Assembly: GCA_030148325.1 (NCBI GenBank)
Contig: JASBTR010000178.1
Coordinates: forward strand, 1 to 61,418
From: Gammaproteobacteria bacterium
GTDB lineage: Bacteria; Pseudomonadota; Gammaproteobacteria; UBA6429; Thiohalophilaceae
Direction of reading: 5' to 3'
DNA length: 61,418 bases
The translations under genes were made by a program, and so were the position numbers. This document shows, piece by piece, positions 26,786 through 35,982 of this stretch. The notes below the pieces were generated by a model. The model had not been told where the DNA came from and searched no databases. It saw only the letters and a program-made list of their open reading frames with translations. The number at the start of each line of letters is the position of its first letter. Within the stretch, counting starts at the first letter, position 1.

Positions 26786-29311
26786 TCAGCGCTGCCAGAC
26801 AATCAGCTGTACTTCAGCGGGAACGCGGGCATCCGCATGATACGGAATAACACGGGCGGTGAAATCCGTTGCCGGCCGATCTGTGTTGATGTTTGCATGG
26901 AAACAGTAACCGTGAATAGCGCCGGTAATTTTTTCCCCGCAGTCGCAGTCGTGCACCTGCGGCGCATCGCCGTTGATACCTTCGGCATATAGCTGGACCC
27001 GAATTTGTTCGGGCAGTATTTCACCGAGGTAGACCTGTATATGAAACAGCCAGCCATCGTCAGCACTGGTCACGGTCAGGTTGCCGAAGTGTATCTGCTC
27101 CCAGTGTAGCTTAAGTGTGCTGTGCCAGTCATGAAGTTGTTTTGCCAGCTGTCCCTGCTGAGGGCAACGTTTTTCATGCGCTATATTTGCCGGGTGATAA
27201 AGTTGCCGGACATATTCCTGCACCATGCGGTTGCTGCTGAATTGCGGCGCCAGTTGCATCATGCTCTTGCGGATGCGTGTCAGCCAGTTACGCGGCAGGC
27301 CCTGTGCATCACGCGTGTAGAACATGGGGATGATTTCATTTTCCAGACGTTGATAAAGTTGTTCGGCTTCTACTGCATCCCAGCCTAAATCAGCATCATG
27401 CTCTTTACCGTCGCCCAGCGACCAGCCGGTTTCTTCCGAGCAGGCTTCGGCCCACCAGCCATCCAGTTCCGAAAGATTGAGACCGCCATTAACCAACACC
27501 TTCATACCACTGGTGCCACTGGCTTCCCATGGGCGGCGGGGCGTGTTGATCCAGACGTCAATGCCCTGCACCAGTTGTTGCGCCAGTGCGATATCGTAAT
27601 CTTCCAGGAAAACCGCGTGACCACGGATAGCAGGCTGACGAACAAACTGAACCCACTCCTGGATCATGCGCTGGCCCTCACTGTCGTTGGGGTGCGCCTT
27701 GCCGGCAATAATCAATTGCACCGGTTGTGCATGATCGGTCAGTAGACGTGTCAGGCGCTGGCTGTCGTGCAATAACAGGTTTGGCCGTTTATAGGTCGCA
27801 AAACGCCGGGCAAAACCCAGGGTTAATGCATTCGGATCCAGCACCTGCGCCACCTGTTCCACCTGCGCCGGACTGGCCCCGGCCTGGCCCAGTTGCAGGG
27901 CCAGACGTTTGCGTGCGTAGTGCACCAGATCCTCACGTTCACTGGCGCGCAGCTTCCACAGGGTTTCATCATCCAGTGTCTGGATAGATTGGTGCAGGGC
28001 ATCGGTGTTGCCAAGCCAGCGTTGTTTGCCGCAGGCTTTGGTCCAGAGCTGGTCAGCCCAGGGTGAATCCCAGCTCGGTACATGTACGCCATTAGTTACA
28101 TGGCTGACCGGGACTTCAGTCTGCGGCCAGCGTGGATAAAGTTCACTGAACAGCTGGCGACTGACTTCACCGTGCAGACGGCTGACTGCATTACTGTGCG
28201 CACAGCCGCGCATGGCCAGATAAGCCATATTAAATGCTTCTGTCTGGTCCTCCGAATTTTTGCGGCCCAGCGCCAGCAGCGCCTGCAGTGAGAGTCCGGT
28301 ATGGGTGAGGAAATTGTGGAATATCGGGAAATATTTGTCGATAAACTGGGGTGGAAAAGTGTCGAAACCCGCTGCTACCGGGGTGTGAGTGGTAAAAACA
28401 TTGCTTGCGCGAGTTGCCCACAGGGCCGTCTGAAACGAACAGGCTGCCTGATCCATAAAGCTGCGCGCACGTTCCAGTACTACAAAGGCGGCATGCCCTT
28501 CATTGAGATGACAGACTGAAACTTCTTCTCCCACGGCTTTTAACAAGCGCCAGCCACCGATACCGAGCACTAGTTCCTGCAGGAAGCGCAGTTCGTGGCT
28601 GCCGTCGTAAAGTTTATTGGTAATGCCACGATCGCGCGGGCTGTTGAGTGGATCATTGCTGTCCAGTAAATACAGGCGGACACGACCGACTATTACCTGC
28701 CAGATGCGTAACTTTAACTGTCGTCCCGGCAGGTTCAGGGGTACATGCAACCATTTTCCGGATTTGCTGAGGACCGGCTGAATCGGCAGGGTAGACGGTT
28801 CATTATAGGGATACACGGCCAACTGGCGGCCATCGGTGTCGAGCATCTGACGGAAATAGCCTTCCTGGTAGAGCAGGCCGACACCCACAAGTGGGATCCC
28901 CAGATCGCTGGCGGTTTTGAGAAAATCTCCGGCGAGAATGCCCAGACCGCCGGCATAAACAGGCAGGGCTTCGCCGAGACCAAATTCCATGCTGAAGTAG
29001 GCGACCTTGCCAACTTCAAACTGCTGTTGTGCCTCACTGTACCAGCCGGGACTGGCGAGGTAGTTTTCCCGCTCATCAGACAGGCGGTCCAGTTCCTGAC
29101 GGAATGCTGCGTCATTGGCAAGCTGTTCCAGGCGCTGGTAAGGCACATCCTGTAAAAGTATCCAGGGGTTTTTACTGCGTTCCCAGGCTTCTTTATCAAG
29201 CGTACGCCAGAGGGTGTCAGCGCTGTGGCTCCAGGTCCAACGCAGATCCAGCGCCAGATCGGTGAGCAGTTCGAGTCCCGCCGGTAACGGGCGCGGTAGA
29301 AAAGCGGGCAT
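26786..29311 (-). CDS. glgP: Alpha-glucan phosphorylase (DUF3417 type)
   Basis: Releases glucose 1-phosphate from glycogen or maltodextrin with inorganic phosphate. 841 residues, with the DUF3417 N-terminus (LALDLRWTWSHSADTLWRTL) of the short bacterial type. YFSMEFGLGEALPVYAGGLG is near residue 105, and EASGTSGMKVLVNGGLNLS holds the pyridoxal-phosphate Lys. The C-terminal extension of about 100 residues after ENEIIPMFY is also typical. A dyad is centred 70 bp upstream. With GlgX it would supply hexose phosphate to the phosphoketolase branch. Confidence 0.94.
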   Translation of the reverse strand: MPAFLPRPLPAGLELLTDLALDLRWTWSHSADTLWRTLDKEAWERSKNPWILLQDVPYQRLEQLANDAAFRQELDRLSDERENYLASPGWYSEAQQQFEVGKVAYFSMEFGLGEALPVYAGGLGILAGDFLKTASDLGIPLVGVGLLYQEGYFRQMLDTDGRQLAVYPYNEPSTLPIQPVLSKSGKWLHVPLNLPGRQLKLRIWQVIVGRVRLYLLDSNDPLNSPRDRGITNKLYDGSHELRFLQELVLGIGGWRLLKAVGEEVSVCHLNEGHAAFVVLERARSFMDQAACSFQTALWATRASNVFTTHTPVAAGFDTFPPQFIDKYFPIFHNFLTHTGLSLQALLALGRKNSEDQTEAFNMAYLAMRGCAHSNAVSRLHGEVSRQLFSELYPRWPQTEVPVSHVTNGVHVPSWDSPWADQLWTKACGKQRWLGNTDALHQSIQTLDDETLWKLRASEREDLVHYARKRLALQLGQAGASPAQVEQVAQVLDPNALTLGFARRFATYKRPNLLLHDSQRLTRLLTDHAQPVQLIIAGKAHPNDSEGQRMIQEWVQFVRQPAIRGHAVFLEDYDIALAQQLVQGIDVWINTPRRPWEASGTSGMKVLVNGGLNLSELDGWWAEACSEETGWSLGDGKEHDADLGWDAVEAEQLYQRLENEIIPMFYTRDAQGLPRNWLTRIRKSMMQLAPQFSSNRMVQEYVRQLYHPANIAHEKRCPQQGQLAKQLHDWHSTLKLHWEQIHFGNLTVTSADDGWLFHIQVYLGEILPEQIRVQLYAEGINGDAPQVHDCDCGEKITGAIHGYCFHANINTDRPATDFTARVIPYHADARVPAEVQLIVWQR

Positions 29312-29373
29312 GGCATTAACCCTTCAGGTATTGAGTTCCTGTGGAAAGCTTACGTGAGTTGCCTGTCGTGAGA

Positions 29374-29389
29374 TGCAACCTGGGTGACA
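29374..29389. promoter_or_regulatory. Crp-family-type dyad upstream of glgP
   Basis: TGCAACCTGGGTGACA, identical to the site before pdhA. It is centred 70 bp before the glgP start and lies between glgP and the convergent end of the DedA gene. Confidence 0.7.
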
Positions 29390-29433
29390 GATGAAGAATG
29401 TTCACTATCACTGTTGGCAAACAGGAACGGATT

Positions 29434-30018
29434 TTATTTTCGCAAGACTGAATTATGCTGGAATTTTCTATGCCGCCACCACCAGAAAGCGAGCATGACG
29501 AGGAGGACGGCCAGTAGTAACTGTTCAATATGCGCTATTCTGCCCAGCAATTTTTCCGCACCGGTTCCAATCAGGTATCCGCTGCCGACACCGGCTATGG
29601 CCCATAGCGATGCGCTGAACAGATTAATCAGTGCGAAACGTCCAGCCGGGTAGCCATACACAGCCAGCAATACCGGTGTGACTATCCGTGTCCCATAGAT
29701 AAAGCGGCAGCCAAAAGCGAGCCAGTCGGATTTTGATGTCAGCCGAGGACGGGCTTTATTGGCCTGCTGCGCAAACCACTGAAACCGGGAAAGCATGTTT
29801 GTTCCATAGCGGCGACCAAGATGAAAGCCTGTTTGATCCCCGATAAAAGCGCCTGATGCTGCGGTGAACATCGTCCATTCGAGTGGTAGTGCTCCCTGAT
29901 GGCAGAGTATGCCGGCCAGTACAATAATAGTTTCACCTTCAAAGAATGCACCGAGCAGCACCAGGACAAGACCATAGTGTGCGATAAACAGTAACCAGTC
30001 CTGTGTTTCTATCGGCAT
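29434..30018 (-). CDS. DedA/SNARE-associated family membrane protein
   Basis: 194 residues with four to five membrane segments. FFEGETIIVLAG near residue 25 and GRRYGTNMLSRF match the DedA signature, and FIYGTRIVTPVLLAVYGYPA the conserved Arg-bearing loop. DedA proteins are inner-membrane lipid transporters or flippases needed for envelope integrity. The gene follows the DUF202 gene by 32 bp on the same strand. Confidence 0.85.
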   Translation of the reverse strand: MPIETQDWLLFIAHYGLVLVLLGAFFEGETIIVLAGILCHQGALPLEWTMFTAASGAFIGDQTGFHLGRRYGTNMLSRFQWFAQQANKARPRLTSKSDWLAFGCRFIYGTRIVTPVLLAVYGYPAGRFALINLFSASLWAIAGVGSGYLIGTGAEKLLGRIAHIEQLLLAVLLVMLAFWWWRHRKFQHNSVLRK

Positions 30019-30050
30019 CCTGATCCACTGTGAATAATCAGTCGCAATTG

Positions 30051-30446
30051 TTAATCAGCCAGATACCATAAACAGCTGAGTGCAATTATCGAACATCCCG
30101 CAAGCAACAGACTTAGACTCCTGATCATGGTGCGCGGCATTGCCTCAACCTCAAGGTGAGATACTTTTATGTGCAAATGACTATAGCGCCAGGCGGCGAG
30201 CAAAAATGCCGCCGCGCTAAATAGAATAAGCACCGTGACGATAATTCGGATGCTCCACAACGGTAACACGTTTCTCATAAATTTTGCTGTTCCGAGTCCT
30301 GTTACCAGTGCAGCCAGTCCGGTTCGAATCCAGGCAGCATAGGTTCTTTCATTGGCAAGTACCGTTCTGTCCAGCGCCAGATTTGTTCGGCTTATATCAG
30401 CCGTTGTGGTTTTCTGCTTCTCATCAATCATGTCAGGCATTGCCAT
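30051..30446 (-). CDS. DUF202 (YidH-like) membrane protein
   Basis: 131 residues. LALDRTVLANERTYAAWIRTG is the signature of DUF202; three membrane helices follow (for example IIVTVLILFSAAAFLLAAW). Function is unknown; homologues are small inner-membrane proteins. It appears to be first in a two-gene unit with DedA, with a TGTAACC dyad centred 63 bp upstream. Confidence 0.85.
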   Translation of the reverse strand: MAMPDMIDEKQKTTTADISRTNLALDRTVLANERTYAAWIRTGLAALVTGLGTAKFMRNVLPLWSIRIIVTVLILFSAAAFLLAAWRYSHLHIKVSHLEVEAMPRTMIRSLSLLLAGCSIIALSCLWYLAD

Positions 30447-30501
30447 ATGCAGGTGCTAACGAGGGATAATTAAAATTTTAGTTGGCTAATGTTGTAAAAG
30501 A

Positions 30502-30517
30502 TGTAACCTGGATGACA
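30502..30517. promoter_or_regulatory. Crp-family-type dyad upstream of the DUF202-DedA pair
   Basis: TGTAACCTGGATGACA, matching both half-sites with one change in each. It is centred 63 bp before the DUF202 start. Confidence 0.6.
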
Positions 30518-30573
30518 GAAGTAGCCGGTTCTTTGTCGTTGTTACGTGTTGTGTCTCATTTATCGGGTTCCGT

Positions 30574-30641
30574 GTTCGCCTGAAGGCGAACCTACAAAGG
30601 CCTGTTGCGAAGTATCGTTGTAGGTGCGGCTTCAGCCGCAC
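30574..30641. repeat. Inverted pair of REP-like palindromes
   Basis: GTTCGCCTGAAGGCGAAC (30574..30591) is followed after 32 bp by GTGCGGCTTCAGCCGCAC (30624..30641) in opposite orientation, each flanked on the inner side by CTACA or TGTAG. It lies between the DUF202 and BatD genes, both on the minus strand. Confidence 0.8.
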
Positions 30642-30684
30642 GCGGAGCTACGTATACAGGCAGGCCCTGCTTTAAGCCTTACCG

Positions 30685-32595
30685 TCAGGAGTGTTGCGGA
30701 TAAAGCGGCCTGAGTTCATCGTCCCGGCTTTGTCTGTCAGGTTTCTTTTCCTGCAGGCCGTGTCTGAATTCATCCCACAGCGCGGCACCATTCCAGTCGC
30801 TTGCTTCGGCGGCGTAGAGGCTGCGTTCCAGTTCACTGAGTTGTTGCTGACCTTTTTCAATACGCATACCGATCGCGCCGAGGCTGCGTGGCGGATCGTC
30901 GGGCCAGTGTGCCTGGGCGAGGTCCAGCAGGGCTTTGGCGGCGGCGTGCCTGTCATTGTCTTTGCAGGCTTTTTGCAGGGCCTGTAAAGCGGATTTCTGA
31001 TCCGGTTGAGCCTGTGCTGTCCGGGACGGTGTTTGTTTTTCTGCACTCGGTGCGTCGGTCCGGCGGCGTTGTTTCGCACGCCGGGCTATGTGCGCGAGCA
31101 GCAGAACAAGGACGAGGAGTATGCCACCGGCGCCGGCCAGCCAGCGCCAGTTTGATTTGATGGTGGCGATGAGTGTGCTGCCCGAGGCTAATCCGGTTTG
31201 TCTGGTATCCGACTGTGCTGTTTTACTGGCCGGGGTTGTTTGTTGCCCTGCCTGAGCGGCATTGGCTGTCGGTGTTTCAGCTGTGCCGGGAGCACCGGGC
31301 AGCACCTTGAATTGCCAGCCGGGCAGGGTGGTGCTGGCGGCCTTGTTATGCTGCGTGTCCCACCAGTTAAGTGTAATCGCCGGTACTTTAAGCGTTCCCT
31401 GTGCGCCGGGAATGTAGGTCAGGGTCTGGGTGCGCGTGCCATAAATCGTTTTGCCGTCGGTGCGGCTTTCATGGCTCGGGGTTTCCGGGTACAGACGGGC
31501 ATTGGCCGGGGCGCTGATGTTCAGCTCGGGGATCTGCGAGCCGGCCAGGCCCCGGGTCTGGATGGTAATGGTGCGTGAAACCGGTTCGCCGACCTTGAAC
31601 TGGGGCGGGTTTTCAGTCCAGCTGTCATGCAGGCTGACGGCCTCGGCCGGCAGCCAGTGCTGACGGGCGGCGGCGGGCCGTGGCTTGATGTCGATGTTAA
31701 TCGCGCGACTGCGGATGGCGATGGGCTTACCGGGATCGCCAAACGGACTGTTGCTGAAAAAGCGATCGTTGAACATGTTGTCGCGGAAGAAAGGATCGTT
31801 GGCAAAGGGACTGTTTTTGAAAAACTGATCCATCATGCTGCTCGGCCCACGACTGCGTCCGCGCTGCTCGGGCACGGCGATACGGCCGCGGAAGGTGGCG
31901 GGGGGGATCGTGAGTGAACCGCTTTTTTCCGGTGAAATCACATAATGACGTTCGATGACGCTGTACTGGCGACCATTGCGCACGGTGCTGTAGCGTTTGT
32001 CTTCGCCAAGCTGTTCGACCACGGCGTTTTTCGGTTCTGGTCCGCTGAGTTCACCGTCCTGCAGGCGCTCATCATAGTAAAGACGCACGCTATAGGGGAT
32101 CTGTTGCTGCACATAGATCTGCTTTGCAGACGTGTCGGCCTCGACCTCGATGAACACATGCTGGTTGGGCTGCGATGCTGTTTGTAGTGGCGCTTTGCTG
32201 ACCTTAAGTTCAAGCGCGGCGGTTTGCTGCCTGCCGACGGTAACAGGAGGAATGCGCAAGCGGCCGGATTGACGCGGCTGAAGCTGCACCTGCCAGAGGG
32301 TTTTGTCAGAGCGTCGGCCGTTAAAAATACTCACCTGCGTCTGGGTACTGGTGCCAAGCACTTCGAAGTTTTTTTCCAGTGGCGTGAGATCCGGCTGTAA
32401 ATGCGACTGTTGACCATCACTCTCAAGCGTCAGGGTAACAATGTCGCCTGCGTAGACGGTGTCGCGGTCGAGCGTGGCGCGCACCGCGGCTTCACTCGTG
32501 GTTACCGCCAGCATTAGCAGTAATGCGGACAGGACAGCCAGCCACCGTGATGCCTGTAAACACTTTTGTGTCTGCGTGTTGAGTCTCGATTTCAT
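30685..32595 (-). CDS. batD: BatD family protein
   Basis: 636 residues. A signal peptide (LAVLSALLLMLAVTTSEA) leads into beta-sandwich repeats beginning ATLDRDTVYAGDIVTLTLES. A membrane helix near residue 545 (WLAGAGGILLVLVLLLAHIA) leaves a cytoplasmic tail. This is the BatD (oxygen tolerance) layout. The ATG at 32595 is chosen because GGAG lies 8 nt before it and the signal peptide follows; the frame is open 76 codons further upstream, but that part lies inside the neighbouring gene. It is the last gene of the moxR-bat operon. Proposed roles are envelope stress tolerance and oxygen tolerance. Confidence 0.9.
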   Translation of the reverse strand: MKSRLNTQTQKCLQASRWLAVLSALLLMLAVTTSEAAVRATLDRDTVYAGDIVTLTLESDGQQSHLQPDLTPLEKNFEVLGTSTQTQVSIFNGRRSDKTLWQVQLQPRQSGRLRIPPVTVGRQQTAALELKVSKAPLQTASQPNQHVFIEVEADTSAKQIYVQQQIPYSVRLYYDERLQDGELSGPEPKNAVVEQLGEDKRYSTVRNGRQYSVIERHYVISPEKSGSLTIPPATFRGRIAVPEQRGRSRGPSSMMDQFFKNSPFANDPFFRDNMFNDRFFSNSPFGDPGKPIAIRSRAINIDIKPRPAAARQHWLPAEAVSLHDSWTENPPQFKVGEPVSRTITIQTRGLAGSQIPELNISAPANARLYPETPSHESRTDGKTIYGTRTQTLTYIPGAQGTLKVPAITLNWWDTQHNKAASTTLPGWQFKVLPGAPGTAETPTANAAQAGQQTTPASKTAQSDTRQTGLASGSTLIATIKSNWRWLAGAGGILLVLVLLLAHIARRAKQRRRTDAPSAEKQTPSRTAQAQPDQKSALQALQKACKDNDRHAAAKALLDLAQAHWPDDPPRSLGAIGMRIEKGQQQLSELERSLYAAEASDWNGAALWDEFRHGLQEKKPDRQSRDDELRPLYPQHS

Positions 32596-32614
32596 TTTGA
32601 GTTCTCCATTTTTG

Positions 32615-34495
32615 TTACCAGGGCTGGCGGCTGCCTGTGCCATCACGTTGCGCCCGTTGTTGATACTGGTAAAGGAATTTGCGTCGTAACAGGCCGCCGG
32701 GATCATCCGGGATACGGCGCAGCCATTGTTCAGCCGCCATCTGTTCCTCGCTGCTGAGCAATTCTGCACGAGCCGGCTGGCCGTTGGCCTGTGGCTGTTT
32801 AGCCTGCGATTTGCCGCCGGCATCCTTGCGGCGTTTATTTTGCTTCTGCTCGGCGTCCTTTTCTGCCGCGGATTTTTTCTCGCCGTCTTTCTTTTTCAGA
32901 GCGTTGGCGGCATTGGCAAACTGATTTTCATCCGCCTTGCCGTTCTTTTGTTGATTCTTATCCTGCGGGTTTTGCTTGCCCTGTTGGGCCTGTTTGTCCT
33001 GCGGGTTTTGCTTGCCCTGCTGGCCCTGTTTATCCTTTGAGTTTTGTTTGCTTTGCTGGCCCTGTTTGTTCTGCGAGTTTTGCTTGCCCTGTTGATCCTG
33101 TTTGTTCTGCTGATCCCTGTTTTGCTGTTTTTGCTGGCGCAGCAGCGCTTCGACCGCGGCTTTATTGGCCAGCGCATCTTCCATGTTGGGCGCCGCTTTC
33201 AGTGCGGCGTCGTAGGCGGCGATGGCCTCCTTATAACGACCGATCTTCGCCAGCGCATTGCCCCGGTTGTAATCCGCCGTGACGCCTTTGGCCTGGGAGA
33301 ACGCTTCCAGTGCCTCTGTGTAATTGCCGCGTCGGTATTCGGCGCTGCCGCGTTGCAGAGGATCGTTTGCGACCTTGCTCGCCTGTTCGTAGTCTTTTTC
33401 CGCCAGGGCCTTTGCCGCCTGTTGATCGGGGCGTTGCCAGAGATCCACCCAGTCGGCGGCCATTGCGGGTTGGGGGGGAGAAAGCACGCCGACCAGCAAG
33501 ACCAGACTCAGCAACCAGCCGCGACGAAAGGCCAGCGCTGCCAGCGGCAGCAGCAGGATGACCAGCCAGGGGCCGCGCGCTTTCCAGTCCTGTCCCTGCA
33601 TATCATTGTTGACAGGGTTTTCAGTATTCAATGGGGTGCTGTCTAACACCGCTTTGATGTCGGCATCGCTGCTGCTGAAGTTGCGGTAACGACCGCCACC
33701 GGCCTCGGCCACCGCTTTGAGCGCAGTCGTTTCAAGCTGCGGCAGGATGAGCTTGCCGTCGCGCGTGTGCAGCAGGCGGCCCTGTGCGTCGGTCAGGGGT
33801 TCGGGCTTGTCAGCGCCGACGCCGATCACCGATACGCGATAGCCTTTTTTGCGTAACTGGGTGGCAGCCCGGCGCGCTTTGTCACCGCTTACGCCATCGG
33901 CTAACAGAAGGATCTGACCATTCGTTAATCCGGCCTGCTGTAACAGTTCGCCGGCTTTCTGCAGACCCAGATCTGCACGACTGCCCTGTACCGGCATGAG
34001 ATCGGGATCGAGTGATTTGAGCAGGGCGCGAATGGTATCCACGTCGCGAGTCAGTGGCGTGACGGTAAAGGCGTCACCGGCAAACACGACCAGCCCGGTC
34101 TGGCCTTCTTCGTTGCGGGCAAGGATGTCCTCGATTTTGAAACGTGCACGGGCCAGCCGTGAGGGTTTGAGATCCCGATCAAACATGGAGCGGGAGAGAT
34201 CCAGCACGATAACCCGCGCCGCGCTGGTCTGGTAAAGTGGTCGCGGCTGCTTTTCCCATACCGGGTTGGCCAGCGCCAGCGCGGCGAGTAGCCAGCCCAG
34301 TCCGAGCAGCCATAACAGGGAGCGGTTGCGCCCCTGATTCTGGCCGGATAGCAGCAGCGCCTGCAGACGGGCGTCAATGATGCGCAGCCACGGGTTATCG
34401 CCCGTCGCCGCATGTCGCAGCCGCCATACCAGCAGCGCCAGTGGGATCAGGCTTAGCAGCCACAGGGGCTGGAGAAAATGAAATTGTTCAGGCAT
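32615..34495 (-). CDS. VWA-TPR protein (BatB/BatC type)
   Basis: 626 residues joining what are often two genes. Two membrane segments (near 10-25 and 60-80) precede a von Willebrand A domain with MIDAS LDLSRSM (Asp 99, Ser 101, Ser 103). A further helix near 310-335 leads to TPR repeats (SAEYRRGNYTEALEAFSQAK, then RYKEAIAAYDAALKAAPN). Residues 455-530 are a low-complexity stretch of about ten units related to KQGQQSKQNS, which is Gln, Lys, Asn and Asp only. The start overlaps BatA by 8 bp. In Bat systems the VWA and TPR parts mediate envelope protein assembly, but no precise activity is known. Confidence 0.9.
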   Translation of the reverse strand: MPEQFHFLQPLWLLSLIPLALLVWRLRHAATGDNPWLRIIDARLQALLLSGQNQGRNRSLLWLLGLGWLLAALALANPVWEKQPRPLYQTSAARVIVLDLSRSMFDRDLKPSRLARARFKIEDILARNEEGQTGLVVFAGDAFTVTPLTRDVDTIRALLKSLDPDLMPVQGSRADLGLQKAGELLQQAGLTNGQILLLADGVSGDKARRAATQLRKKGYRVSVIGVGADKPEPLTDAQGRLLHTRDGKLILPQLETTALKAVAEAGGGRYRNFSSSDADIKAVLDSTPLNTENPVNNDMQGQDWKARGPWLVILLLPLAALAFRRGWLLSLVLLVGVLSPPQPAMAADWVDLWQRPDQQAAKALAEKDYEQASKVANDPLQRGSAEYRRGNYTEALEAFSQAKGVTADYNRGNALAKIGRYKEAIAAYDAALKAAPNMEDALANKAAVEALLRQQKQQNRDQQNKQDQQGKQNSQNKQGQQSKQNSKDKQGQQGKQNPQDKQAQQGKQNPQDKNQQKNGKADENQFANAANALKKKDGEKKSAAEKDAEQKQNKRRKDAGGKSQAKQPQANGQPARAELLSSEEQMAAEQWLRRIPDDPGGLLRRKFLYQYQQRAQRDGTGSRQPW

Positions 34496-35501
34496 GACGC
34501 ACCTCCGTACGGGCCGGCAGCCTTCGCCCGCCGAAAGCCGCCGCCAGGGCGATTAGCACGCTGAGCAGCAGGGCGGCGCCCAACGGCCAGAAATAAAGTT
34601 CATCTACCGGTCGCCAGGTCTGTTCATCTTTGGAAACAGGTTCGATGCGATCCAGCAGGGCGTAGATTTTCGCCAGCTGCGCGGTGTTATGAGCGCGGAA
34701 ATAACGTCCGCCGGTTTTCTCGGCAATGGCTTTGAGGCTGGCTTCATCGAGATCGCCGGTTGCAATTCGGCGCAGACCGAAGGGCGTTCGCACCTGCATT
34801 TCACCCTGGCCGATGCCAATGGTGTAGATGCGGACACCTTCACGCGCAGCCAGATCGGCCGCTTTTAGCGGGTCGACGTTACCGGCGGTGTTGGTGCCAT
34901 CCGTGAGCAGGATCAGGATCCGGTTACGGGCCGGTTCCTTGCGCAGGCGCTTGATCGCCAGACCGATGGCGTCACCGATAGCGGTCTGCTTGCCGGCCAG
35001 ACCGATCTGGGCTTCGTTAAGCAGGGTGCGCACCGTGCTGCGGTCAAAGGTTAACGGCGCCTGCAGGTAGGCTTCATCACCAAACAGGATCAGGCCGAGG
35101 CGGTCGCCCTTGCGTTCTTCGATAAATTCACCGGCCACCAGTTTGACCGCGGTGAGGCGGCTGAGCTGGCGATCGTTGATCTGCATGTCTTCGTTCTGCA
35201 TGGAGCCGGAAATATCCACCGCCAGCATCAGGCTGCGGCCGCTGATCGGCAGGTGCACTGTTTCGCCAATGAGTTGTGGGCGTGCGGCCGCCAGCACCAG
35301 TAACAGCCAGGCGAGCACGGCCAGTATCAGCCGCAGACGGGAACGCTGCCCCGCGTGGGTTTGCAGGCTGGGTTGCAGGGCCTCATAAAAGGGAAAGCGC
35401 AGCGCGGCCGGTGCAGCACTTGCTGCGCGCGGCAGCAACAGAGCCAGCAACGGCAAAGGCAGGGCGGCGAATAACCAGGGCCAGGCAAATTCAATATTCA
35501 T
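34488..35501 (-). CDS. batA: VWA domain protein (BatA type)
   Basis: 337 residues. Two N-terminal membrane helices (LFAALPLPLLALLLP and RLRLILAVLAWLLLVLAAAR) and one at the C-terminus (WPLGAALLLSVLIALAAAF) bracket a VWA domain whose MIDAS is VDISGSM (Asp 96, Ser 98, Ser 100), with LLTDGTNTAG at the second metal-site loop. It starts 2 bp after the DUF4381 stop and overlaps the next VWA gene by 8 bp, so it is tightly coupled. It probably works with the MoxR ATPase as a chaperone-like pair. Confidence 0.9.
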   Translation of the reverse strand: MNIEFAWPWLFAALPLPLLALLLPRAASAAPAALRFPFYEALQPSLQTHAGQRSRLRLILAVLAWLLLVLAAARPQLIGETVHLPISGRSLMLAVDISGSMQNEDMQINDRQLSRLTAVKLVAGEFIEERKGDRLGLILFGDEAYLQAPLTFDRSTVRTLLNEAQIGLAGKQTAIGDAIGLAIKRLRKEPARNRILILLTDGTNTAGNVDPLKAADLAAREGVRIYTIGIGQGEMQVRTPFGLRRIATGDLDEASLKAIAEKTGGRYFRAHNTAQLAKIYALLDRIEPVSKDEQTWRPVDELYFWPLGAALLLSVLIALAAAFGGRRLPARTEVRHA

Positions 35502-35502
35502 A

Positions 35503-35982
35503 TCAGTGTTCCGTGTTCTTTTTTATCCACTCACGCAGCAGAGCGCCCAGTGCATGAGGATCCAGATCGGCGGTCAGTGCGGGTTGATAGGGACCATTGG
35601 CCAGCACCTGTCCGGGGCCGTGGCTGAAGCGGCCGTTGCCGCCGGATTCATCCAGAAAACGCAGCCAGTCACGGCCGGTCAGGGCGGCGACGCGCTGCCG
35701 GGGATAACGCATTAAGGCCAGACGACGCAGCAGGCTGGAAATCTGTGCAATTCTTTTCGGTGTTATGCTATTCGCGGATTCCAGTTCACCGAGCATCGCG
35801 AGGATCCGCTGGCGCTGACGGCGCAGGCGATAACGGCGCAGGAGAATGCGTCCCGCCCAAACCAGCAGGACTAGCAGCAGCGCGGCGAGCAGCCACCAGC
35901 CGGGCGCCGGAGGCCAGAAGCCGGGTTCGGCGGGCAGATGGATGTCACGCAACTGCAGGGCTGTGGGACTGGCCGGATTCAT
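35503..35982 (-). CDS. DUF4381 membrane protein
   Basis: 159 residues with one membrane helix near 26-46 (PGWWLLAALLLVLLVWAG). LRDIHLPAEPGFWPPAPGWW before it is the DUF4381 signature, and a charged helical domain follows. Such proteins are found between DUF58 and BatA genes in proteobacterial moxR operons, as here. The start overlaps the DUF58 stop by 4 bp. Function unknown. Confidence 0.88.
   Translation of the reverse strand: MNPASPTALQLRDIHLPAEPGFWPPAPGWWLLAALLLVLLVWAGRILLRRYRLRRQRQRILAMLGELESANSITPKRIAQISSLLRRLALMRYPRQRVAALTGRDWLRFLDESGGNGRFSHGPGQVLANGPYQPALTADLDPHALGALLREWIKKNTEH

Noticed and set aside
32596-32823. N-terminal extension of BatD
   Set aside because: It overlaps the preceding gene, has no ribosome site, and the signal peptide and GGAG are at the internal ATG 32595.
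32975-33140. Repeats that could be a CRISPR array
   Set aside because: They are in frame and encode a Gln/Lys linker in a full-length VWA-TPR protein; there are no spacers.
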